Shown here one piece after another: positions 46,361-60,144 of a stretch of 64,000 bases of DNA. The stretch covers positions 6,329,525 to 6,393,524 of the forward strand of contig CM119268.1 of the NCBI GenBank assembly GCA_051294375.1. The letters run 5' to 3'. The DNA is from Paraspadella gotoi. Lineage: Eukaryota; Chaetognatha. Position numbers and translations under genes: made by a program. The first letter of the stretch is position 1; every line of letters begins with the position of its first letter. The notes under the pieces were generated by a model. The model was not told where the DNA came from. It made no database searches and saw nothing but the letters and a program-made list of their open reading frames with translations.

Positions 46361-48942
46361 CTACGAATCTCTCATCAGAGCGTCAATCTCTTTCATAAAT
46401 TCGTCATAGGCATCTTCTTTAACTCTGGCGATTTCACTAGAATTTTGTTGTCTTTCGTTGCCTTGAGCGCTCCACATACGCGTCCCCGTATTCGGCATGC
46501 GTCCCCCACGGACTGACGACGGTTCTCGTTTTATCTGAGAGAAAGACGAAACCGTAGGGAAAAAAATAATAAAAGTATAGTGATCTCGCCTGACGTTACT
46601 ATCAAAACAAGTTTGAGCAAACAATGTCGGATCTGCCCACGATCATTATCGATAATTAATTAACTAATTTAGTAATTCAAGTTTATTAATTAATTAAGCA
46701 ATTTAATAATTTATGTTAATTAATTAAATAATTAGGCAATTAATTAAATAATTTGATCCCAAATGTTTGTTTTTAGAACTTTTTATCACTATGATAAAAG
46801 CAATGACGACGAATCAGAAGAAGCAGCGACGGAAAAAAAGAGAGAGAGCGACATATAATTAAAAGAGAGAGAACGACATATATTTAAAAGTAAGAGATAG
46901 AGAGATAGAGAGCTGGAAAGCCACTGCAGAGTTGAACACTTCTATATATATAATTGTTTTGTATGAGTGGAGGAATATGAAACAACAATTTAAATAAAAG
47001 ACCTCAATGATGAGAAGCCATACCTAAATTTTTAACTTCCTATGGTTACACACTCGAGCTATTTTCAATGTTTAAACAGCATAACATCGACGACGGCACG
47101 AAACAATACTAAATGGTTATCTATGCCCAAGACGGGCTTAAAACAGTGACGAGATAAAAAAACCTCAAACCTCAAACTCAACAATATCCCGAGTACCTTA
47201 AGCGCGGTGGGCATAAACCTCATAACTTCAGGGTTCACTTTACGAAGCTGCGGCGTGGCAACGATCGTAGCCGCGTCGCGCCGCCGCTGCTCCTCCCGTC
47301 GCTGATGCAGCGCCGTTATCCGTCCGCGCTGTCGAGGCAACTCTTTCAGCGGATCCTTGAGCAAGATCGGATCCGTCGGTTTTGGACAAAGAGTGCTAGG
47401 GAGAGAAGGCGGCGGCGGAACGGAAGGCAAACGGAGCAAAATCGAGGGAGGCGGAAGACCTTTTGGGGGACCCGGGGGGATCGCGGGAAGACCTTTTGGG
47501 GGACCCGAGGGGATTGCGGGGAGCGGGAGCCGGGGAAGAGGGAACCGTGGCGGAGGAAGGGATGGAAAAGCCGGCGATTCGCAGGCGGGCGGTGGACCGG
47601 TGGGAGGTAGAACGTGAAACACCGTAGCAGTCGGTGGAGGCGGTCCGAGCGGGGGCAATGGGGAAAACGCCGGCTGCGGGGGTCTCGGAGAGGCCAAATC
47701 GGAAAGCGGAGAAGCGGTGACGGGCAATGCGTCGTCTTTAAACGTAACGCGGAGAGAAACGTGACTGCATGAACCCATAAAAAAAAAAATTGAAACGAAG
47801 AACTCTCCGTCTTAATTAATTTTTCCACTCGACGCACCTCGAACCCGCGGCGCGTTCCACGATCGTCTCCGCCTCGATCAACTGCTGCTCGCGCAACAAA
47901 GCCCGCGCGATGGCCTCGCTGAGGTCGTCTGATTCGTCCAGTGGGGGCGGGTCGCCCGGAGGAGGGCCCGGAGAAAGACGAGACGACCGATTGCCACGGG
48001 CGACGCGAGAATTAAAAAACCGAGTGGCGGTGGCGTTGGAATTGGCGTCGCGGTCTGGTCGCTTCAGAATGCCTGAAGACGAGGTTTTCTTCAACTATCC
48101 TGAATCAAGATCGACCCGACCATCATCGCACCCTTAGATTTATTTTGTTTAGAACTCCTCGTGGGTTTCTTCGTTTCCTTCTTCTTTCTTTTTCTCTCGC
48201 TTCGTCCCGATGACAAGAGCGGCGGAGCCATCATGTCCAGCGGCATCGGGATGGCGTCCACGGTGACTCGCTGCGCCTCTTTCACCGCTTCGTAATAACG
48301 CTGTTTTTCCCGGCGTTTGTGCTCGTAGCTGGTATTAAGAAAGTTGTCAAGTTGCCAAGATAATTTTAGAAGTTCTAATTCACTTATCGAAAAATATCAA
48401 AAGTTATATCTTTATAACTAAGTTTACTTTTTTTATTGGGTAGTTAATTGCAATTATTGCGTTGCATGTAAAAGAGAAAAAATTAACTCCAACAAAGATA
48501 AAAGAGGCAAAGAATATATTTCCACACCTGACAATGATATCCCTGATTTCGGGATAGTGAGATGGTTCTTCCCGCTGATAAAATCTCATGATCCTGTAAA
48601 GGGTGTCCATGAGTTTTTTGCGTTTCTCCTTCAAAGTTTGTTCGGCTATGACAGGGAGATGAATCGGGTCGTACTCGACTGCGTCGAGACTTTCCAACTC
48701 CGCCACGAGCAGTTTGGGATCTTTCCCCTTCATGGCCAAGGCACGGACCTGGAAAAACCCGGATTTTTTTTGGGTGTTTTTTTATTCCTTTCAGAAAACT
48801 TATTCCCTTCCCTACCAATTCTCACCATCTGACGCTGCTTTTTGTTTCGCTTGAGCTCTCTCTTCCTCGCAAATTTTCTTGCTTGATCAGTGGGATTCAT
48901 GAATTTCCCTCCTTTCGTACAGTTAACAGGACGTTTTCCCAT
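46361..48942 (-). CDS. WBP11: WW-domain-binding protein 11 (WBP11)
   Basis: Nuclear spliceosome-associated protein. ATG 48942: MGKRPVNCTKGGKFMNPTDQ and ARKRELKRNKKQRQMVR are nearly the vertebrate N-terminus. Next come LDAVEYDPIHLPV and LKEKRKKLMDTLYRIMRFYQRE, then VDAIPMPLDM and SILIQDS, then a SGILKR motif like the PPSILKK of human WBP11. A long Pro-rich region (47300-47700) has PPGPP-type WW-binding motifs, including a duplicated PSGPPKGLP/PPGPPKGLP unit. It ends with the conserved NPEVMRFMPTALKV and DAYDEFMKEIDALM blocks. Exons are about 48780-48942, 48535-48745, 48090-48330, 47830-48085, 47190-47770 and 46361-46545. The last intron contains a MITE-like element. Confidence 0.93.
46566..47155. 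mobile_element. MITE-like element, copy 3 (WBP11 last intron)
   Basis: Leader AAAAGTATAGTG, then left end ATCTCGCCTGACG at 46583; right end degraded to GACGAGAT at 47148-47155. It shares the CAATGTCGGATCTGCCCA block with copy 2 and the GATGAGAAGCCATA...TGGTTACACA block with copies 1 and 2. About 590 bp: shorter because it lacks the minisatellite. Confidence 0.72.
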
Positions 48943-49509
48943 TTTGCTTCTCTTTTTAGGAGCGAAAATTTTAGTTATTTGTACTTGGTAGTCGTTAACG
49001 GGTTGTGGGTTAAAATTTATTGGGCATCGCCTCTATTTTACACTTGTAAATCCTTGAAATTGGTTGGACCGTAACTAACGAAGAAATGAGTTGAAATTTT
49101 TAATAAGTAACCTCCTGCCAGCAAAGATAGGCGCTTTAATTGGAAATAAGTTGAGATGGTTACCCTAATTATTCATAACATCGGTTTATATAAGTTCAGT
49201 TGAGAATGAACATAAGGCAACTTGGCTGACTTCTTAGTGATAGGAAATGTAAATGAGATTGAACTCAATCTCATTTGAAATAATTCACAAATTAATCTAC
49301 TACAATACTATCGAGGTATTTTGAACAATGAATATTTTGTTGGCCTTCCGTTGACAAATATGAAACTAAAACCTCACTAATTCGTTATCGAATTAAAAAT
49401 TTAACGATAAAATTGGAATTTAATATTTATCAAACAATCAAAATGTTCCATCACAAAACAGACTTTTATTCCGACTGTTATCTTTGTTTTAGCTTTAAGA
49501 ATTATTAGT
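48943..49509. other. Intergenic between NUP214 3' end and WBP11 5' end
   Basis: About 570 bp, A/T-rich; no coding signal, RNA gene or repeat recognised. It presumably holds the WBP11 promoter and the NUP214 3' UTR. Confidence 0.45.
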
Positions 49510-52500
49510 TTATCTCCATGAGCTAAAAGATGATCCACCGCCGCCACTGGCACCGGGAGACGCAGGGGAACCAAACGGCGCCTGTTGCGTGCCGGATCCG
49601 AACGAGGCCGGGGCCGGCGAACCGAAGGGGGGCGCCCCGGATGTAGCGGCGCTACTGAAACCGCCAAAAGAGGGATTGGAAGCTCCGGCGATGGAACCAA
49701 AGGTCGGGGCGTTGGAGGCGAGAGCGCCGAAGGACGGCGTTGATTGGTTCGCGATGGAACCGAAAGCAGTCGTGGTCGAAGCGGGAGCTAAAATTAGATG
49801 AAATGCAGATTGATTCAGCGTTAAAAACTATCTAGACACCGTTACGCTAACTAATATTTAAATTTATTTAAAATACTGATACACAATCCATTTTCGTTTA
49901 CAAATTCTCATTGCTCATAAAATGTGATTAACTATTCTCACCGGTTCCACTTCCAAATATTTTACTCGGCGACGTCGCTCCGAAAACCGGGGCTCCGCCG
50001 AATCCCGAGCTGGCGCCGAAGGCGGGCGGAGATCCGAAGGCTGTGCCGGCGAAAGCTGGCGCAGCGCCGAAAGCCGAGCCCGAGGACGACGTGGGAGTTT
50101 TGGGTGGAGAGGAGAGGGCGCCACCGAAAACTCCTTGAGAGAGAGAAGGTCCTCCGGTGGAGAAGGGACCCGACGGTTTGGCAGTGGTGCTGACGGAAGA
50201 TCCGAAACCGCTGGCCGAGGCGCCGAAAAGACCGGGCGTCCCCGTCGAAGTCGTCGGGGTTCCAAAGACACTGCCGGTGGTCGCCGCGACGCCAGCTCCG
50301 AAAGGATTCTTGTTGGCGCTCTCTGCGGAAGCTTGACCGCCGAGGCCAGAAAACATTCCGCCTCCGCCTCCAAACAAGTTGCCGGAGGAAGTGGAGACGG
50401 GCGCGGGACCAAAAATCGAGCGCGCCGCCGTCGATGGAGTCGCGGATCCAAATGCAGATGGCGCGGCGCCAAAGCCAGATGACGGCGCTCCGAAGACACT
50501 AGTCGTCGCGGGTGTTGACGTTGAGGGCGGTTGGCCAAAAACCGTGGACGTTGTTGTCTTTTGACCAAAGAGTGCAGATGTTGATGCTCCAAATACTGAT
50601 CCTGTCGCTGTGCCTCCACCAAACACTGAAGACGAGGTTGAGGCGGCTGGCTGGCCAAAGACTGGAGGCTGGAGACAGGAGTGGCTCCGAAGCCTAATGA
50701 AGCTGTTGTAGAAACAGCTCCAAAGGCGCTAGGGCATCACTTGTGGTAACTGCTCCAAACATGTTCGATGCAGCCGTTGATGAGGCCGCCCCAAAAAGAC
50801 TGGGCGCAGCTGTTGTGGTGGCTTGGCCAAATATACTGGGTGTTCCGGAAGTGGACGTAGCACCAAAAACACTTGAAGCCGACGTCGTAGATACACCAAA
50901 CATATTGGTTGCTGCCGTTGTGGAGGCTGCTCCAAAAATGCTCGGTGCTGCAGTGGACACTGCACTGAAAACAAGGGGTGTTTGAGACGAAGGTGCAGTG
51001 CCGAATACGGTGGGGGCCGCGGTTACGGGGGCTGCGCCAAAGACGTTAGAGGCTGAAGTAGAGGTCGCCGAGCCAAATTTAGGCGGTGCGGAGGATGCAG
51101 CGCCAAAAAGCGATGGCGTCGTGGACGACGACTGCCCAAAAACCGGAGCAGAATTTGTCGTCATTGGACCAAAAATTGAAGAGGAGGACGACGAAGAGCC
51201 GAAGGCAGACTTAGCCCCAAAGACAGACGTCGCCGTCGTTGAGGACGTGGCTGGCTTGGCAAACACCGACGCCGATGCGCCGACCATAAGCGAGGAAGAC
51301 GAGGAGGACAAAGTCGATGTAGAGAGAAGCGTCGTGGACGAGGCACTGGAAGTCTCAGGCACGGATGTCAAAGGAACAGTGGCGAGAGAGGGAGCAATGG
51401 TTGTTGAGGTTGCGCTTGCGGGCGCTTGTCCAAATACGGACGCGGTGGCAATGGACGCAGAGGAGGTCGACGAAGGCGCTAAGGATGTTGCTACTCCAAA
51501 GACCGAAGGATGGCTTGAAGAAAGCGTTGTGGATGTCGCCGCCCCGAAGACCGAAGAAGGGTGGCTTGAAGACAGCGTTGTGGATGTCGCCGCCCCGAAG
51601 ACCGAAGAAGGATGGCTTGAAGACAGCGTTGTGGATGTCGCTGCCCCGAAGACCGAAGAAGGGTGGCTCGAAGATAGCGTTGTGGATGTCGCTGCCCCGA
51701 AGACCGAAGAAGGGTGGCTCGAAGACAGCGTTGTGGATGTCGCCGCCCCAAAGACCAAAGAAGGGTGGCTTGAAGACAGCGTTGTGGCTGTTGCCGCCCC
51801 AAAGACCGAAGATGGATGGCCCAAAGACAGAGTTGTGGATGCCTCCGCCCCAAAGATGGAAGTGCTCGATGAGAGCGTGGAAGACGTCGCGACTCCGAAA
51901 ATTGAAGAAGGCGTGGCAGAGGTAGGGGCAGACGACGGCACGGAAGAAGGGGCTGAAGAGGGCGAGCCCAATGTTGAAGATTTCAAAGTGGTCGAAGAGG
52001 AGGAACTGCCCAGTGTTAAAGAGGAAATAGAAGACGAGACAGGTGTCGTTGTTGTTGACTTAGTCGCGACTCCAAACACGTTCGAAGGTTTGGTAGTTTG
52101 GCCAAAGATAGTCGCGGCGCCGTCGCCAATCCCGCCGCTCGATGATGAAAAGGTAGACGACGAAAGAGTCGAGGACGAGACGGAGCCACTGATGCCAACG
52201 CCGGTAGGGATCGAATTCGTCGCTTTCGGTACGAAGAGGGAAGAAGCAGCGGCGTCGCCGGCGCCAACTCCCAGTCCGGCGAAACCGGCGCCCGATGGTT
52301 TGGCCAAAGCGGCGGAGACGGAAAAGGTTTGACGAAGAGGCGGCTTGGTCGACCCAGAACGAGATTTCGGTTCGTCTGAGGAATAAATCCTTAAGTTAGA
52401 ACATAACTAAGATTACACAATTATAATTATATAATTACATAATCGATAGGTTGATTATTATTGTTTTATAATTTTCTGAATTTTTACCCTTGACACCGGC

Positions 52501-55500
52501 CAACGCTTTGGATTCAGCTTCTGAAATCTGAGCCTCGGGTAAAAGATTAACTCCAGCGAGTTGTGCGTCCGATTCTGTAGCTTCTGGTTCTTCCATATCC
52601 TGTTTTTAAAAAAATATCAATCTTCAAACATGCAAAATAAACCCTAAACGTAAAAATACATCGCGCTGATATACGTGACCTTCAAGGCTTGAAGCGCCTC
52701 CGGATCCAGAGCCTGGCCGAAAGCGGGAGTGGATCTCCCTGAAACCGCTGGAGACTTAGAGAAAGTGGGCGTTCCAGAAGGCGTCGCAGAGGATGGCGTC
52801 TTTTGACTTGTAGCACCAAAAACCGGAGTCGCCGGTCTAATATTAAAATTTGTTTTTTATTTTTTATTATTTTTTTTTAGAAAAAATATTTACGCAAGAA
52901 AGAATGAAAAAAATTCCTAGATAAAATGAAAAAAGAAGAGAAGAACATCTGTGCCCATCACCTGGCGGCGCCAAAAGTAAAAGCGGCGGAAGGAGTGGTA
53001 GCGGGCGTTTCTGCACGCGATTCTGTACGCGATTCAGATGCATCTGAAAGGGAAAAGGACAAATAATAAAACATTTCTTTACCATGGATCTTTGAAAAAT
53101 AAGAAATCTTGTATTGAATTGTCACCTTTGCTTTTGCTATTTGTTTCTATACAGAGATCCACGCCAGAACCAAGAATCGGCGGCGGCGGCGCCATTTTAA
53201 TCGGCGTGCTTGAAGAGAGGCCACCAAAGGAGAAACTGAAGTTTAAACCCGAAGTCTTCGCGGGAGAAGCGGCAGCAGCGACAAGGGCGGCCGGAGAACC
53301 TGCAGCGGCGACAGGAGCAGTAAGGCCAGCGCCAGCGTTTGACGATGTGGGCTTAAAGGAAAACGCCGGTACCGCAGGGGCCGTAGAAGAGGTCGTCGTG
53401 ACGGCACCGAACCCAGTTTTGAAAGCGCCTTCTGTCTTGAATTGTCCTATGACGAATTTCGAAGCGGCTTTTGGAGTCGCCAAGACGGAAGCCTTGTTGA
53501 CGGCATAATCAGCCTCTGTAGATTCTGACTCGGCTGATTCGAATTTCAACGACTGTGGTTTCGAAGTTACGCTCGAGAACGCCCCCGAGGCCGGGGTGGC
53601 AGTTGCCGCCGCCGAGCTCGCGAACCCGAACGTTCCCGATGCAGTAAATTTGGGAGTTGACGATGAAGACGAACCGAAGGAAAACGTTGGCGGCTTAGAG
53701 GAGGAAGCTAAACCAGAAGGCCCCGAAAATACCCCGGATCCGGCGATATCGGGCGCCGTTCCTCGCGACGAAGCAACGCCGAATGATAATTTCGGCGCCG
53801 CCGAAACCGCGGGAGTCGATTTAATCGACGCCGGAACGCTGGGCGAAAAAGCACCGTTAGAAAGAGGCGTTGTGGCCGCTTCCTCGTTCTCCTTCTCGGC
53901 GGCCAAGGCCGCCCGGACGCGGCTAACAGCTGTGGCGGATACAAGACGGGACGCCGCCAAATCTCCGGACGCAATGTGCGATTTGACAACGGGGACTTTT
54001 CTCTTACTCAAAGACTCTCGTAACTTGGCTACGCGTTCGGGAGAAAAGACGGGGCGACGGAGTAATGTCGAAGAACGTTTGGTAGACGCTTGACTGAAGG
54101 TGGCATCGCCGGATCCCCGAGCTGCTGAGGATTTGGATGAAGATTCGAGATTGAGAGATTTTACTTGTTCACGGAGTTCGGAGAGGGCGCGATTTTGGAG
54201 AACGATCGTCTGGTTGTTGTTCCTTGAATAGCGAAATATCAAAATTTACTCGATTAATTATTGTAATAGTCATCAAGTTAAACGTAAAATCAAAATGGAG
54301 AAAAAAATGGGTCGAACCTTAATATAGTAAAAATAGAAGCGAGAGTCAAACAAGAACTCTCCGCCGACTGTCCCCGCCTCTGCCGCCGCTTCATCTCTTG
54401 CGTGGCCTTCCATTCTGCGTCAAGCAAAGTCGTCACGTCGTCAAGTTTGTTCTCGACGGAAACATAGGCATCGCGAATCTCCTTCATTTTGCGACGTGTG
54501 CTCGGGTCGAGCGGCTTGTTGCGCAGCAGGCGGAGGTATTCCGGGTCGCGGTCGTTGTCGACGCGTTGCTTGGCCTGGTCGCCCACGGAGAGCTGCTCCA
54601 TCATCTGATTATAAATCGGTAAACAATAAGTCTTTAGATGATCTTATTCACAGAATTGTCTTCATCAACGAGTTGAAAAGACAGACGAAAAGGTTTTTGA
54701 GTTAATGAGAGATATACCTTGTTTAACTTTCTGACTGTGTCTGTATTTACTATTTTTCCTACGATAACTTTTAAAACTGGGTTTAGCTATTCAGAGGTTT
54801 TGACTTACCCTTATCAGATGACAATGTAAAAGGACAAAATGCGTTCAAGACTTTCAAACTCCCGACGCCACTCACTTGCATCTTAACGGCGTGAACGTCA
54901 AGATTCAAATCCTTCATGCTACACTTGACGTCGTGGAGGAACTGGGCCGAACGCGCCGTCCGACTTGCCAAAGCCTTCATTTCCTTCTCGTCACCGACGC
55001 GGGCATCGATATCCGCCACAAATTTTTTGTGATCGAGCATTTCGCGAGCGAAGTGCGCCAACTCTTCAGCGATGGCTGCGGCGAAAGTTGCATCGGCGGC
55101 GGGCGACCCTCGACGAGCAAATTGGGAAGAGTCGACGGAAAGCGGGTCGGGTTTAGATCCGAGAGTCGACGGAGCTTTCGGCGTTGAAGCGCGGGTCAGT
55201 CGCGCCGACAACGCTTGCGCGTCACTTGAGATCGTAGCTGTTGTTTTCGAAGGGGCGACAGGCGACGGAGCTGCCTGAGGCGTCGATAAGATTGTCGACG
55301 AATTCGTCGACGGCTGCTTCCCCCAGCTGATCGTGAATGGTTTTGCGTTGGAAGTTTCGACGGTGGGCGTCGATGGATTTTGGGCTTTGACAGGAGTCGC
55401 TTTAGACGTTGTCCCTAACAGATGGGGAAAGCTTACCCCTGGTGTCGTCGACGGCGCCGGCTGTGTGGGAAACGGCTTGACCGGAGTGCTAAAAGTCGGG

Positions 55501-57660
55501 AGTGTGGACGGATTTTTCGGAGGAGTCGTGAAACGGGCAGACGATGAGTCAAACGAAGGCGGCGCCTTAGTACCGCCGGCGCCCCCAGAAACGATCGCTC
55601 TTAGATCTGCCCGCTCTCTGACGGCGCCGCCCTCGACGGGCGAAGCGGCAATGGTCGCCATAGCCGATCCAGGAATCGCGTTTATCATGTGAAAGGGCGC
55701 GAGCACGCCGTCCGTCGAGAGAAGTATGAGGATTGGCGACGCCACGTGATAAATGTTGTCACCTAGAGCAATTTTGGAGGTGGCGGTGGTGTCGATGGCG
55801 ACGCCAATGGGCAAAGTGTCAGCGTCGGAGTCGCTGAGAGGAAGTTCGGCTCGACCTGAAGATATTTTGATCGTTGATTTCTCCAGAAAAAGTGCAGGAA
55901 GAGTTTTGTTTTAATTTTAATATGGGCTGGTTAAGAAATGAATACTCTAGAATAGTAGAGCTTCGTAGTAGAAAAAAGAAATAAACTCGCCTTCGTCTGG
56001 AAGGAACCATCGCTCGAAAAGGATCTTATCTCCTGGATGTTTTCCCAGAACCGAGGATTCGAGGGCGTTGTTCGACGAACAGACGATGACGTTCCAATCG
56101 GCAACGAAACGAAAAAAATATTTAGAGGGACGTTCTTCACAAGCGCCGAAGCAGACGTCCTGAACAGAAATATAAAAGAAGCTATGCGTGACAAGAAAAC
56201 GGAAAAGAAGACGGTGTGGACGAACATATCAAACACGCAACCTCGGTCAAACCACTTGACCTTAACAACCTGACCCCGCTCGGTTCCCCCAGTTTATATG
56301 TGGTCAAATCGTTGACCTTTGTAAATACCATTGTAATAGACTTAGAATCTGAGCATTTTGATTGTTATTGTTTATAATCTTGTTGAAGAATAAATCATTC
56401 TTGATCTGAAACTTGTGTCGTCCATAACGGGAAAGTTTTTTTGTTTTTTTTAAATAAAAATAAAATCAAAACGCCTGGGTTTCCACCTGATAGTCAAAAT
56501 ACTTGACAGCCTCGTTCTTGGCGGCGGAGACGGCGATAAGACGAGGCTGTTCCTCGTCGGGGAAGGCGACGGCGGCAAGGAAGAAGGTCGTGGATTGCCA
56601 GAAGACGTCCACGATACCGGTGGAGTCCGGTGGCGCCGCGATGCGCTTCTTCTCCATCAAATCAGGGCTGAACTGAATCAGGCCGCCCGTCGACGAAGAA
56701 CCAACCACCAACTGCTTGCCTGAAGACAAATTACCAAGTACGAATTGGGATTTAAATCTTTAACTTCTTCATTTTCATCGTATTGTTTTACCCTTTGGAC
56801 TCCAACAGAGGCAGTTAGCGTCGACGTGCTTGGCGCCGACGATGACGGTTCCGGCAAAGTCCTCGAGAGAGTTGCCCGCCTGAATCACGCTCACTTTCCC
56901 GTCGGATGTGGCGTAGGCGAGAGTCAAGGGTTGAGCAGGGTTCCATTGGAGGTCCTTGAGACGCACGTCGTCTCCGGTGCAGACGAGGTTCAAATTGAAC
57001 CACGACAGCGACTCTTTTAACAGAGAGGGTCGAGAGAGAAAGAATGAGAAAAAGGTGAAGACAATCTTAGATATTATTTGTAGAATCCAAAACAGAATCA
57101 AATCCGGTCCACTCCAATCCAAAATTTTCTCACCCTTATCTTTTCGCGAAAAATTTCTGACGTCAAAAAAGTAACATTTCGTGTTTGGTCCAGTTTGGAA
57201 GACCGCGGCCAAAGTGAGGTCGTCGCAACTCAGGGCCACGTGAAGAACTTCTGTGGCATCGGGGACGCGGAGAACGGCGATGGGCCTGGCCGGTGAGTCC
57301 AGGGTCAGGCGAGACGACTCGGTACACGCCCCTTCATGAAGGAGAGATTTCGTCTGAGAATCGGGGAGAGGAAGAACGAATGAAGTTCGAACAGAGTTAT
57401 ACCTCTATCCAATGTCTCTCCCGACATTCATTAATCTATTTTCAGTTTTATAGATAACAATAAAAAGCCCACGTTCCCACCTCGAATATCTTGATTTCGG
57501 CAGTGGAAGTCCCGACAAAGACGAGTCCGTATTTGTTGGAGACACACAGAAGACTGAGTCTCTGAGCGGGGAAGGAAGGGAAAGATGGGCCTACCCTGGC
57601 CTTCGCGACCCCGACGAATTTAAACTGTTTTTCCTCTCTCTCTGGTCCGGGTTCTGCCAT
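49510..57660 (-). CDS. NUP214: Nuclear pore protein NUP214
   Basis: Cytoplasmic-face FG nucleoporin that helps mRNA export. The N-terminal beta-propeller begins at ATG 57660: MAEPGPEREEKQFKFVGVAK, LLCVSNKYGLVFVG, LALSCDDLTLAAVF, LCWSPKGK and the WNVIVCSSNNALE segment. A coiled-coil middle follows (EEIAHF-like EELAHFAREM; EYLRLLRNKPLDP). The C-terminal half is an FG-repeat domain rich in Ser/Thr/Ala with VFGA, FGSA and SLFGA units; GMFSGLGGQASAESANKNPF matches a diagnostic human NUP214 segment. Exons include 57479-57660, 57135-57335, 56792-57016, 56470-56720, 55992-56250, 54880-55855, 54310-54610, 53126-54225, 52962-53042, 52680-52845, 52490-52600, 49944-52325 and 49510-49790 (approximate). 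The FG exon shows two frame changes near 50640-50735. Confidence 0.92.
51490..51850. repeat. 51-bp tandem coding repeat in NUP214 FG domain
   Basis: Seven near-identical 51-bp units encode a 17-residue SSHPSSVFGAATSTTLS-type repeat, each carrying one FG. Units vary at a few bases; the last is shortened. This is recent expansion by slippage or unequal exchange. Confidence 0.92.
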
Positions 57661-60144
57661 GACACAAGACGTCTCCAAAACGTAAGGACTATTTTTTTTT
57701 CAAAAATATTGCGGATTTTGGCTTGAAGAAAAAGCAAAGTAATTGAAACGCATTTCAATTTTTCTTTTTTTTTTCAAATATGGTTTTATTTTCATTCGAT
57801 TTTCTGAAACAAGAAATGTTAATCATAACCTTGTGATTGCCCCTTCAAGGCATAAAAGTATAAGGAAGGAACTTTTGATGCAACCAAGCTAGTAAATGAA
57901 TTGTGGAAAAACTTGGCGAAATCTCCATTTTTGGTTGTTCATCATCTACGTATAAGGACTAGCCATCGCCATCCCGATGGCCAAGAAAAATCTTACTGTG
58001 CAATAGTCTGATATAACTACCCTTTCTTGTTTTTGGCATGGTCTATACCGGCGTTTATTGTTTTAAGTTGCGCGCGAGTACTTGCGAAGCAACCCTACAA
58101 GACACTTGGGTGTCGGCCGCTAAGTCTGTCCATCGGTCTGTCTCACGTTTTAAATGCTCATAATGTTAGACAATAACGCGAGTAATACTTCATCAATTAA
58201 ATTTATATTTGGTAGAAAACCATGAGACCTTTGCGCATAAATATCATTCTTGAGAAGTCACGTGATAACCTGAAAAATCGATCACATGACCAGAAATTCA
58301 TTGCGGCATAATTAATGAAATACTGAGGCATTTTAGTGAATTTATGGTAGACTGGTAAGGCATCAATCAGTAAGAGCTTCATATGCATACATTTCATACT
58401 TGTATAAGTATAATGTATAATCACATGACCACACAGAACTTGGATCACGTGATCGTGTTGGCTTGTTTGATGAAATACTTAAAAGAGAAATAATAAAACA
58501 TAAGATGCTTCCTGTGCATATGTTTCATAGAACTGATCAAGGGGAAATGAGTCCGCGAAAGAAAGTCACACGTTGAACTTGCCGGTTCTTGTTAAATTCA
58601 TGCAAGGGAACAAACTTGCTAGACTCCTCGGTGAATACAAATTACAAATACCATCACCGAAGGAACAAAAATTATTAAGAACTATCCTCCTTTTTCCGTA
58701 AAACTTTGGTACTAACCTGATTAAAAAATGACCAAAATATATTTCCGTTCAACAAAAAAAAATAACATTAAAAATAAATAATCAGTAATCACAGAATTGA
58801 CGATTGGCAAAAAAACAATTTTATGTAAAATTAGGCAATAATATTGCCGCAATATGCTATATCACAATATCGCTTGTATGGACAAGAATAAAATTTTAAA
58901 TTAACAAATGCACACGTTGTTCTTAAAAACTTTCAAACATAAAAATCTCCTAAACTTTGTAAAAACAAATTATCGCTAAAAGCATTTATAAACTACACGA
59001 TCAGTGGTAGAAAAAATCATTTGAAAATAAAACAAAATATAACTAACAATAAAACGAAAAATGTCGATATCGGGCGACAGAATTGACACACAACTAGTAC
59101 GTACAAATCGCAAAGATAAGGCTTAGCACTAAAGACCCTAATCATTAGGCCGGAACAGATTGAAAACTAGAAGTTCACTCAAATAAATAATGTGACTGTT
59201 AAAGAATTTTCATAAAATAATTTTTAAAATTGATCTTATTAATAAGCGCACGGAAGCATTTAAAAATTATTTTATTACTATATAAAATTTAAATTTTTTT
59301 AAAAAATTTTCATTTTTTTTAATAGATTCTGGTAGAGCTTTAAATGTTAGATAAAGGTTATTAATACAACTTTTTAAATTTTTTTCGTTTTATTTATAAA
59401 AATTTTAAAAAACTATAAAATTCAGCCAATGATGATGATGATTTTTTAAGGTTTTTTAATTTTTAACCAATTTATCGTCAAAATTTTAAAAAATTGTATT
59501 ACTAACTTTCATTTAACTTTTCAAGCTTTATATGAATCCGTTTTTAAAGAATAAAATTTAAAAAACAATTTTTTGTCATTTGTTATATTTTAATAAATAT
59601 TTAAAAGCTCCAGTGCAACAACCCAATGAACTAATTCAAAAAGTTGCATTGAAAATCGATTTAATAATAGAAGGAAAAAATTATTACTAATAATAATTCA
59701 CTAATAGAAAAATTTTTTCAGGATTTATTAGCCTTACTTTACTACAATGTTAGTATAACCGATGTTAATATTCTCGTTATGGATAAAATACGTCCTTATA
59801 TGCAATTATTTTTTATTGCACTAGAATTTGTTTATAATTTGTCTAATTTTGCACAGTAGATCGTTATATTGTTATCTTCATTATCGTAATTTTAGTATAA
59901 TTGTATTAATGCATCGAGCATCGTTAGACTACAGTTTTTTGTTTTGTTTTGGTTTTATTTTATTTGCCTGTTAATATGCGATTTTATTCGAATACAACGA
60001 GGTGATTCAGTACAATCATCATCAACAAACAACAAACAAACAAAGACAGACTAAGTCTAAGCATAAAACATAAAATAGAGAGAAAAAAAAACAGTTAATT
60101 AAATAAAATTAATTAATTAAAATTTAAACAAATAAAAATTGTTC
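57661..60144. other. Long intergenic region 5' of NUP214
   Basis: About 2.5 kb, A/T-rich. I see no gene. Several CACGTGAT/CACATGAC-like sites cluster at 58258-58450 and could be chance or old-repeat sequence. The stretch 58115-58150 resembles the GTCTGTC-rich tail seen in some animal repeats. Confidence 0.4.

Noticed and set aside
50998-52332. Long plus-strand open frame (444 codons) opposite NUP214
   Set aside because: It is the antisense shadow of the FG-repeat exon; its Glu/Val/Ala-rich content follows directly from the repeats, and it has no splice context or homology.
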